Of a stretch of 11,153 nucleotides of DNA, positions 5,995-11,153 are shown one piece after another; the stretch's first letter is position 1; every line of letters starts with the position of its first letter. Below the pieces are notes generated by a model. That model had not been told where the DNA came from. It worked only from the letters and a program-made list of their open reading frames with translations, and did no database searches. This stretch comes from CAZIRF01 sp964541755 (lineage in GTDB: Bacteria > Spirochaetota > Spirochaetia > Treponematales > Breznakiellaceae), in assembly GCA_964541755.1 (NCBI GenBank), contig CAZIRF010000065.1, forward strand, positions 1 through 11,153, written 5' to 3'. Made by a program: the position numbers and the translations under genes.

Positions 5995-7916
5995 CAGGAT
6001 GCACCTCCTGCCAACCAGTCGATGAAGGCATCCTCGGAGAGGGGCTTGGAAAAGAGGTAGCCTTGCAATCGGTCTATACCCAAAGCCAGCATACGCCGGT
6101 ACTGGGCCTCGGTCTCGATACCCTCGGCGATAATGCAGGTATCTTGCTGCCCGAATATCGTAACCAGCCGCGAGAGGGCATCACCGCGAGTACGGGGACC
6201 GGGGGCCTGCTCATTCACGAGAGAGCGATCGAACTTTATATAGGAAAAGGGCAGATTCATCAGTTGCATCATGTTCGCATACCCGGTGCCGAAGTCATCC
6301 ATGGCGATTCCGATACCCGCATTGTACAGGGCCTGCATGTTCCGCTGGAGGGCCTCCGGCAGGCTGTCACGACCGGTCTCTGTCAACTCGATGACGAGGT
6401 CCCCGGGTTCAAGACCGGCCCGGCTAAGGTGGGCAAGGACCTTCTCTGCCATAAAGGATTGGACACACTCGGCCATGGAGAGATTGACCTCCATATTTTC
6501 CAGGGAGAGCCCCAAGGCTCGTACGCGGGCCATTACCCGACAGGCCTCAGCCAAAACCCGATCCCCGATACGGAACATGGCACCACACTCCTCGGCCTGC
6601 CGGATAAAGACATCAGGCGGGATGAGAGGACCTCCATCGTCTGTTTTGAGACGTAAGAGGGCTTCGGCGCTCACGGTTTTTCGCGTTTGGGCATCGACAA
6701 TGGGTTGGAAAACAAGAGACAGGAGGCCATCATCAAGGGCCTTCTCGATATGACGGTTTACCCGATGTCTCTCGCGAGTATCGCGGATTGCAAGGGCCCC
6801 CGATGTCACGATACGGTTGCGCGCGGTACTCCGATCGAGGCGATTCAAGGCCTCCGAAGCGACAAAAATATCCTTGAAGTCACCCAAGTCGTCGGGTACC
6901 TGCAGGCCGCAGGAACGCAAATGGACAGGAGCCCCGGACGCTGGATTTGTCCCCTCGTCGGAGACAAAGGATTCAAATCGCTGTCGAAAGAGGGAGACAC
7001 GCTCCACGCCGACAACAAGAAAATAAAAACACCCATCCTCGATTTTGGCGCCATACCAGCCCGGCTGCTGCATCCCGAAAATGCGTGAGACCAAGCGCGC
7101 TTCCAGCTCCAGATAGCGCTCGAGCCCCAGGCTGGAACGCAGGTAATTCACGTTTTCCATCATCAGTATGAATACATGAGCGCTGCGGGAACGGGAGAGC
7201 ACCATTTCATACTGTAGGGCAAAACCGCCCCGGTTGAAGAGTTGATGGTCGTTATCGAGGATGTGCCCGAAGTCCTGGATAGTAAGGAGCATCATGAGCA
7301 GGGCAAGAGAGAGCCCGAAGGCCTGGACAAGGAGCGCAGGATAAATGAACTGAATGAATATGGGGATTACGGCAAAGGGGATGAAAAGCAGGAGGGAGCG
7401 TTTGGTGGCCCGATCAAAACGAAGTCGGGCGGCGATGAGGGCGGCAACACCGGCTATGGTATGAAGCCCCGCAGAAAGGTAGAGCCAGAAGATACCGGGG
7501 CCACGGACATACAGACCTTCGGCAGAAAACGAAAAAATCCAGCCGGTAAATGGCGTTGAAAGAATGAGAAGGGCACTTGCCGCCCAAGCGATGGAGATCA
7601 AACTGCCATAGAGAATGCGACGCCCCTCGAGGAGGCCGCCAAAAGACAGGAGAAAAAGCATGAAGAAGCTGGGGATCGTGTTTTGAGCGAGATGGTAGGT
7701 CATGTTTATCGCATAGCTCAGGGCAAGGGGCAGCGTATCAATAAAGGCATAGGCAAGCACCCCGGCAATGTCAAAGACCGTCGCAACCGCAACAGTGGCA
7801 ATAAGGATGCCGAAAAAGACATTCTGGGTGATGAAGAGGCGGCTTTTTGACAGGTAGAGGTACAGGCAAATCCCGAGGATACACAGGGCTGCGATGTCGT
7901 ACCATATGATGCCCAT
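5994..7916 (-). CDS. 7-TM membrane protein with degenerate GGDEF-like region and intact EAL domain (c-di-GMP phosphodiesterase)
   Basis: This 640-residue inner-membrane protein is predicted to hydrolyse cyclic di-GMP to pGpG. About seven hydrophobic segments fill residues 5-212, resembling 7-TM sensory modules of bacterial receptors. A GGDEF-like region follows (about 220-380); the NRGGF start is recognisable but the signature position reads EDGCF, so it is not a cyclase. The EAL domain (about 390-635) keeps E418 of EAL, N478 (VNLS), E510 and E513 (ELTE), D540-D541 (DDFGTGY), K561, E598 (EGIE) and QGY 618-620. It is first of a two-gene unit with the degenerate homologue (TGATG overlap). The ATG at 7914-7916 has no Shine-Dalgarno, and a TATAAT lies only 6 nt upstream, suggesting a leaderless message. 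GC content is visibly lower than in the gltX operon, partly explained by hydrophobic codons. The ligand of the membrane module is unknown. Confidence 0.95.
   Translation of the reverse strand: MGIIWYDIAALCILGICLYLYLSKSRLFITQNVFFGILIATVAVATVFDIAGVLAYAFIDTLPLALSYAINMTYHLAQNTIPSFFMLFLLSFGGLLEGRRILYGSLISIAWAASALLILSTPFTGWIFSFSAEGLYVRGPGIFWLYLSAGLHTIAGVAALIAARLRFDRATKRSLLLFIPFAVIPIFIQFIYPALLVQAFGLSLALLMMLLTIQDFGHILDNDHQLFNRGGFALQYEMVLSRSRSAHVFILMMENVNYLRSSLGLERYLELEARLVSRIFGMQQPGWYGAKIEDGCFYFLVVGVERVSLFRQRFESFVSDEGTNPASGAPVHLRSCGLQVPDDLGDFKDIFVASEALNRLDRSTARNRIVTSGALAIRDTRERHRVNRHIEKALDDGLLSLVFQPIVDAQTRKTVSAEALLRLKTDDGGPLIPPDVFIRQAEECGAMFRIGDRVLAEACRVMARVRALGLSLENMEVNLSMAECVQSFMAEKVLAHLSRAGLEPGDLVIELTETGRDSLPEALQRNMQALYNAGIGIAMDDFGTGYANMMQLMNLPFSYIKFDRSLVNEQAPGPRTRGDALSRLVTIFGQQDTCIIAEGIETEAQYRRMLALGIDRLQGYLFSKPLSEDAFIDWLAGGAS
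6002..6009 (-). promoter_or_regulatory. Strong internal Shine-Dalgarno for the degenerate EAL gene
   Basis: On the minus strand AGGAGGTG (6009 to 6002) lies inside the end of the upstream EAL gene, 7 nt before the ATG at 5994. It is a near-perfect anti-16S match and fixes the start of the downstream gene. The upstream gene has no such site, so the second gene may be translated more strongly or independently. Confidence 0.85.
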
Positions 7917-7954
7917 TCTTTTATTATAATAGGCCGCTTTTGACCTTCATACAA
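7917..7954 (-). promoter_or_regulatory. Candidate promoter of the EAL gene pair, possibly leaderless
   Basis: On the minus strand a consensus -10, TATAAT (7928 to 7923), is followed by only six bases (AAAAGA) and then the ATG at 7916, so transcription would start at or next to the start codon. The -35 is poor: TATGAA at 17-bp spacing, or TTGTAT (7954 to 7949) at 20 bp. The -10 sits in the palindrome ATTATAAT (7923-7930), so TATAAT also reads on the plus strand, but no matching -35 is seen there. Confidence 0.5.
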
Positions 7955-8041
7955 GGAGAGGAGGGGAAAGAGCCCCCTTCAACACTCCTTTTACCGTCAG
8001 GGGGAGTCCTCAAGCAGTAGCAGGACAGGCTTCTTTCGGAG

Positions 8042-8047
8042 TATATT
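8042..8047 (+). promoter_or_regulatory. Candidate -10 element of the U32 gene
   Basis: TATATT matches the -10 consensus at 5 of 6 bases and lies 7 nt before ATG 8055. No good -35 is present at 16-18 bp. AGGACA (8022-8027) is -35-like but only 14 bp away. If the element is used, the message would be nearly leaderless. Confidence 0.3.
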
Positions 8048-8054
8048 GCCTGTA

Positions 8055-10304
8055 ATGTACACGACAGCGAAAACCGAACTCCTCGCCCCGGCGGGGTCTC
8101 CCGAGGCCCTCGATGCGGCCATAGCCGAAGGCGCCGATGCCGTATATCTGGGCCTCAAAACCTTCAATGCCCGTCTGCGCACCAGCAACTTCGCCTGGTC
8201 CCAGTTCGAGGCGACAATACGCGTTCTTCACGGCATGGGGCGAAAGGTCTATGTAACCCTCAACACCGTATTCGAACAGCGGGAAGCAGACCGCATGTTC
8301 CAGCTTCTCAAGTACCTCTCCTCAATCGGGCCCGATGGGCTTATTGTTCAGGATTTCGGGGTGGCCCGAATGGTCAAGTCTTGCTTCCCCAACCTCAAGC
8401 TACATGCCTCCACCCAGATGAACGTGGCCAGCGCCCGTGGGGTCAACCAGCTCTCGCGCGAAGGCTTCTCCCGTGTCGTCCTGTCGCGGGAACTCGACCT
8501 CGAAGAAATTGAAGCGGTACGGAGCAATACGGCCATGGAACTCGAGGTATTCGTGCACGGGGCCCTCTGCGTAAGCGCCTCCGGACTCTGCCTGTTTTCA
8601 AGCTACCTTGGCGGCAAATCCGCCAACCGGGGCATGTGCACCCAGGCCTGCCGCCGCCGCTACAATGTGGGACACTCCGGCAGCGATGAGCTCAGCGCGA
8701 AAACCTGGGCCTTTTCCGACAGCAACGAGGGAGAAACCCCCAACGCTGATGGGGCCAGCGGCTACTTCTTTAGCCCCAAGGACTTTCAACTTATCGACAG
8801 CGTTCCGGCCCTCGTGGACGCCGGTATCAACTCACTCAAAATAGAGGGACGTATGAAGAGCGCCGAATACGTGGGAACCGTCGTTCGCGCGTATCGCCAC
8901 CTTCTGGACAATCTCGATGGCGATCGGGAAAAGGCACTCGCCGAATCACGCGCCATACTTGCCATGGACTTCGCCCGCCCCAAGACCCGTTTCTACCACG
9001 ACAGGGGGACGGCGCGCGACTTCCTCGACCCCCGCCAGGACGGCGGAACCGGTATACCCTTGGGCAGTATCATCAAGACCCGCGGCCGCGACGGCGAGAT
9101 GATGGCCCTTCTGCCCGCCCCGGAGATGCAACTCGCGCCCGGCGACAGCCTCCGCTTCCATCGCAGCGACGACTCGAAACGCAGCTCCATCAAAATTCAG
9201 GAACTGAAAACCGATTCTTCAGGCGGTATCCAGGTCAACATGCCGGACGGCTTTCTCGCCGGCGACAGTGTGTATGTCATCCAGACCCGCGCCATGACAC
9301 GCCGGTATCCGGCGCTCCTGCCCAAAGACCTCGCGAGCTTCCGCCGCCAACCGGGGCGGGATCAGGCCCCAAACCCTCTGGAGTCCCTTTCGCCCCCGAC
9401 CAAGAGCGGCCGATCCGGCGCGACCGACAAGGCCGTTGCAAAACAACAGCCCGCAGAGACAGCCTCGAGGACGCCACGCAGAGGCAAGGGCGCAGCTGGC
9501 AAGGGAGAACTCCCCGAAGGGCTCTTTGTTCAAGTATCCCGTATCGAAGATCTCTACCCGATCCTCTCGATAAAGCCGGCCCTTGTCATCCTCGCCGTTG
9601 GCATCGACAACATCGAGACCCTCATCGACCACGATGCCCCGGCCCTGCCCTTCCCGCGGCGTGATCTGGTCCTCTCCTTCGACCCATGGCATCCCCAGCG
9701 CGATGATGAAAGCCTTGCCCAACATCTCGACGACCTTATAGATCGGGGCTTCCGTCGTTTTATCGCCAATAATCTTGCCCAGCTCAATCTCCTGCGCAAG
9801 TACGAAGTCGAAACCATAGCCGGGCCCTGGCTCTACACCTTCAACACATGGTCACTCGCCTTTGTTCGCGATCAGGGCCTCGCATACACCACGAGCCCCT
9901 ACGAGAACAATCGCCAAAACCTCGAACGAACGGTCCCGCCGAATTTGCGATCCAGTGTCATCGTGCCCGTCTTTGCCTGGCCGGCCCTCTTTCGCATACG
10001 TGACCACCTCGATTCCTGGTACGCATTCAAGAACTTCCACGACACCCGTGGCGAAGACTTTCTCCTAGTCACCGACGGGCCTCTTTCCCGCGTCTATCCG
10101 GAAAAACCCTTCTCCATCGTCGACAAGCTTCCCTTCTTGAAAGAAGCCGGGTTCCGCCGTTTTCTCATCGACTTAAGCGGGCCCGCTGTCAAAAAACGCG
10201 ACTACCGCGACATCATGGAAGCGGCGCGGGATGGCCGCCCCCTCCCCAATACCACCCGCTTCAACTGGAAAGACGGCTTTCATACCCCGCTCGAAGACAA
10301 ATAA
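8055..10304 (+). CDS. Peptidase U32 family protein (RlhA/TrhP-type RNA hydroxylation relative)
   Basis: The 749-residue protein opens with the U32 hallmark ELLAPAGSPEALDAAIAEGADAVYLG-type barrel start (split here: ELLAPAG at 8-14, GADAVYLG at 26-33). The family signature follows: HGALC...GLC near 168-179, with C172, C179, C195 and C199 as the four conserved cysteines. LKIEGRMKSAEYV starts near 261. Though named peptidases, characterised bacterial relatives hydroxylate RNA: RlhA on 23S rRNA and TrhP on tRNA wobble uridine. The long form with a C-terminal extension is closer in size to RlhA. A basic, Ser/Pro/Ala-rich linker (about 430-485) joins a second domain (about 487-749) carrying FRRFIANNLAQLNLLRKY and FNTWSLAF. 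ATG 8055 is preferred. TTG 8046, in frame three codons earlier, is the alternative: GGAG (8038-8041) lies 4 nt from TTG and 13 nt from ATG. The exact substrate is not determinable. Confidence 0.92.
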   Translation: MYTTAKTELLAPAGSPEALDAAIAEGADAVYLGLKTFNARLRTSNFAWSQFEATIRVLHGMGRKVYVTLNTVFEQREADRMFQLLKYLSSIGPDGLIVQDFGVARMVKSCFPNLKLHASTQMNVASARGVNQLSREGFSRVVLSRELDLEEIEAVRSNTAMELEVFVHGALCVSASGLCLFSSYLGGKSANRGMCTQACRRRYNVGHSGSDELSAKTWAFSDSNEGETPNADGASGYFFSPKDFQLIDSVPALVDAGINSLKIEGRMKSAEYVGTVVRAYRHLLDNLDGDREKALAESRAILAMDFARPKTRFYHDRGTARDFLDPRQDGGTGIPLGSIIKTRGRDGEMMALLPAPEMQLAPGDSLRFHRSDDSKRSSIKIQELKTDSSGGIQVNMPDGFLAGDSVYVIQTRAMTRRYPALLPKDLASFRRQPGRDQAPNPLESLSPPTKSGRSGATDKAVAKQQPAETASRTPRRGKGAAGKGELPEGLFVQVSRIEDLYPILSIKPALVILAVGIDNIETLIDHDAPALPFPRRDLVLSFDPWHPQRDDESLAQHLDDLIDRGFRRFIANNLAQLNLLRKYEVETIAGPWLYTFNTWSLAFVRDQGLAYTTSPYENNRQNLERTVPPNLRSSVIVPVFAWPALFRIRDHLDSWYAFKNFHDTRGEDFLLVTDGPLSRVYPEKPFSIVDKLPFLKEAGFRRFLIDLSGPAVKKRDYRDIMEAARDGRPLPNTTRFNWKDGFHTPLEDK

Positions 10305-10308
10305 GGCT

Positions 10309-10338
10309 GATACCGGGGCGCCCATGCGCCCCGATATC
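10309..10338. terminator. Strong hairpin between convergent U32 and ssb genes
   Basis: CGGGGCGC (10314-10321) and GCGCCCCG (10326-10333) form a perfect 8-bp stem with loop CCAT. After one C/A mismatch, GATA (10309-10312) and TATC (10335-10338) extend it. It begins 4 nt after the U32 stop. Being symmetric, it could end transcription from both sides, but no U-tract follows on either strand, so intrinsic termination is unproven. A smaller GGGG-CTT-CCCC hairpin lies at 10348-10358, just beyond the ssb stop. Confidence 0.55.
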
Positions 10339-10362
10339 TCCAAGAACGGGGCTTCCCCTCTA

Positions 10363-10797
10363 TCAAAATACCGGAACGGCCTCCCGTGTTCCCTGTTTCT
10401 CTTCCTCTACAGAGAGATTCAGGGCGTTCGAGGCTATCTGTGCGCCATTCCCATCATCCTTGTCCTTCTTGAAGTCGGGCCGGAACTCCACGTGCTCTGC
10501 CACTATCTTGATCTTTGAACGCGGTTTTCCCTCGGTGTCGCTCCACCGATCCTGTTTGAGCCGCCCGACAACCCGTACCCCGCGGCCTTTACGCCCCAGA
10601 TTCCCGCAATTCTCCGCCAAGCGGTTCCAGGTCTCCACATCAAAAAAGCTCGTCTCCTGCTCATAGCCGTCATCCTGCTTGTAGTAACGGTTTGAAGCCA
10701 GTGAAAAGGTACAAACCGGCGTTCCCTTGGGGGTTGCCCTGATACTGGGGTCCTTGACGAGATTTCCTTCTACAAGAATCGAATTCAAATTGTTCAT
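10363..10797 (-). CDS. ssb: Single-stranded DNA-binding protein
   Basis: SSB coats single-stranded DNA during replication, recombination and repair, normally as a tetramer. This 144-residue protein has a complete OB-fold (about 1-107): LNSILVEGNLVKDP, the aromatic FFDVETW (51-57), GRKGRGVRVVGRLKQDRW (68-85) and VEFRP (103-107). The GRKGRG insertion and the N-terminus resemble SSBs I recall from treponemes. The tail is short (about 37 residues). It ends AVPVF instead of the acidic DDDIPF-type tip that binds partner proteins; the nearest acidic cluster is VEEE at 130-133. The ATG at 10797 has a strong Shine-Dalgarno, GGAGG (10806 to 10802), 4 nt upstream. The gene stands alone here, convergent with the U32 gene, rather than between ribosomal protein genes as in many bacteria. 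Confidence 0.97.
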   Translation of the reverse strand: MNNLNSILVEGNLVKDPSIRATPKGTPVCTFSLASNRYYKQDDGYEQETSFFDVETWNRLAENCGNLGRKGRGVRVVGRLKQDRWSDTEGKPRSKIKIVAEHVEFRPDFKKDKDDGNGAQIASNALNLSVEEEKQGTREAVPVF

Positions 10798-10816
10798 GTG
10801 TCCTCCAAACGTTATC

Positions 10817-10836
10817 TGTCATCCCGGGTCATGACA
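10817..10836. promoter_or_regulatory. Inverted repeat in the ssb upstream region, possible operator
   Basis: TGTCAT (10817-10822) and ATGACA (10831-10836) are perfect inverted arms around an 8-bp centre, CCCGGGTC. The site lies 20 bp upstream of the ssb start codon and 11 bp from its Shine-Dalgarno. The spacing and arm length suit a dimeric repressor or a small leader hairpin. It does not match SOS boxes I know (E. coli CTGT-N8-ACAG; Bacillus GAAC-N4-GTTC). Confidence 0.35.
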
Positions 10837-10866
10837 CAGTAAGTACGGGAAGACAGGCGAAAAAAA

Positions 10867-10882
10867 AGCGGCACAATGCCCG
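10867..10882 (-). terminator. Possible weak leftward terminator or attenuator upstream of ssb
   Basis: Read on the minus strand, GGCA-TTG-TGCC (10880 to 10870), extended by one pair past a bulge, is followed by eight Ts (10867 to 10860). This is the order of an intrinsic terminator, but the stem is only 4-5 bp. It would act on leftward transcripts entering ssb, as attenuation or insulation. It could equally be chance next to an A-tract. Confidence 0.25.
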
Positions 10883-10980
10883 AAAAAAATCAATAATGTG
10901 CAGAAATCGACAGAACGGTAAAAAAAGCACGATATCAATAAAGATATTGGACATATTGGAAGCATTAACTATGCAAAATG

Positions 10981-11008
10981 TTGACTTATTCACGGAATTG
11001 GATACAAT
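10981..11008 (+). promoter_or_regulatory. Sigma70-type promoter reading rightward out of the window
   Basis: TTGACT (10981-10986, 5 of 6) and TACAAT (11003-11008, 5 of 6) are separated by 16 bp. Transcription should start near 11015 and run toward the window end. The direct repeat ATATTGGA (10944-10951 and 10953-10960) lies about 20-37 bp upstream of the -35, where an activator could bind. Confidence 0.6.
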
Positions 11009-11118
11009 GTTTGGACAGACCCGCCCTATTCCTTGAAAAAGAAAGCGGGCTCCCGTTTGAAAAAGAAGCTCTCTATCATGCTGAACATACTGTGGCAGAC
11101 ACAGAAAAGGATGGAGCC

Positions 11119-11153
11119 GTGTCCCGGACAGACAAGAAGGTTAAAATTTTTTC
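11119..11153 (+). CDS. Possible start of a truncated gene at the window end
   Basis: GTG at 11119 opens a frame (MSRTDKKVKIF) still open at the last base. AAGGA (11107-11111) lies 7 nt upstream as a plausible ribosome site, and a good promoter lies about 110 bp upstream. The same frame is open back to ATG 10978, which has no good ribosome site. Eleven codons are too few to name a family, and the true start could lie beyond the window. Confidence 0.3.
   Translation, partial: MSRTDKKVKIF

Larger units (their letters stand above)
7917..8054. other. Divergent intergenic region between EAL pair and U32 gene
   Basis: These 138 bp separate two divergently read genes and must hold both promoters. 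Besides the minus-strand TATAAT, there is a plus-strand TATATT at 8042-8047 and two short inverted repeats: AGGGG/CCCCT (62-66 and 74-78 of the 7900s) and ACTCC/GGAGT (7984-7988, 8003-8007). No small gene or RNA is recognisable. Confidence 0.6.
10798..11118. other. AT-rich intergenic region upstream of ssb
   Basis: About 320 bp with much lower GC than the flanks. It holds the ssb ribosome site, an inverted repeat at 10817-10836, three A-tracts (10860-10867, 10883-10889, 10920-10926), a tandem ATATTGGA pair (10944-10960) and a rightward promoter (10981-11008). No convincing ssb promoter was found: the best minus-strand -10 (CATTAT, 10898 to 10893) has a 3-of-6 -35. An open frame from ATG 10978 runs to the window end but has no good ribosome site and overlaps the promoter. 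Confidence 0.7.

Noticed and set aside
6063..6656. Plus-strand open frame of 197 codons opposite the intact EAL domain
   Set aside because: It is a mirror of the conserved EAL catalytic region, whose residues are all under recognisable constraint on the minus strand.
7923..7930. Plus-strand TATAAT as the promoter of the U32 gene
   Set aside because: It arises from the palindrome ATTATAAT, and no -35-like hexamer exists at 16-18 bp upstream on the plus strand.
10971..11036. Short 21-codon frame from ATG 10971
   Set aside because: It has no ribosome site and overlaps the predicted promoter. It stops at 11036 and has no features to support a peptide.

Overview
The window is 11.15 kb of GC-rich, gene-dense bacterial chromosome. 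The best lineage guess is a spirochaete, Treponema-like but unusually GC-rich. The guess rests mainly on the look of the single-stranded DNA-binding protein (N-terminal MNNLNSILVEGNL, then the GRKGRGVRVVGRLKQDRW core). It is recollection of family sequences, not a search result. No phage, transposon, CRISPR, tRNA or rRNA is visible.

Layout. (1) Positions 1-142 form a compact control region. Three exact copies of a 17-bp hairpin-forming repeat run into a near-consensus extended -10 promoter, followed by a leader hairpin. (2) Positions 143-4094 (+) are a tight three-gene operon: gltX (glutamyl-tRNA synthetase), arginase (joined by a GTGA overlap) and a UPF0371/DUF1846 protein of unknown role (8-nt gap). 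(3) Positions 4048-7916 (-) are two translationally coupled, homologous membrane proteins, each with a 7-TM region, a degenerate GGDEF-like region and an EAL domain. The first-transcribed protein keeps every EAL catalytic residue. The second has lost two metal ligands. Its 3' end overlaps the 3' end of the UPF0371 gene by 47 bp. (4) Positions 7917-8054 are a divergent promoter region. (5) Positions 8055-10304 (+) encode a U32-family protein (RlhA/TrhP-type RNA hydroxylation relative) with a long linker and a second C-terminal domain. (6) A strong hairpin lies between the convergent U32 and ssb genes. (7) ssb is on the minus strand at 10363-10797 and lacks the usual acidic tail. (8) Positions 10798-11153 are AT-rich and hold inverted repeats, A-tracts and a good sigma70-type promoter reading rightward into a gene that the window cuts off.

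How the genes fit together. The first operon couples tRNA charging with glutamate to arginine breakdown and an uncharacterised protein. The EAL pair looks like a membrane c-di-GMP phosphodiesterase with a catalytically dead partner, and is the most interesting unit here. The U32 protein and SSB are housekeeping functions (RNA modification; DNA replication and repair).
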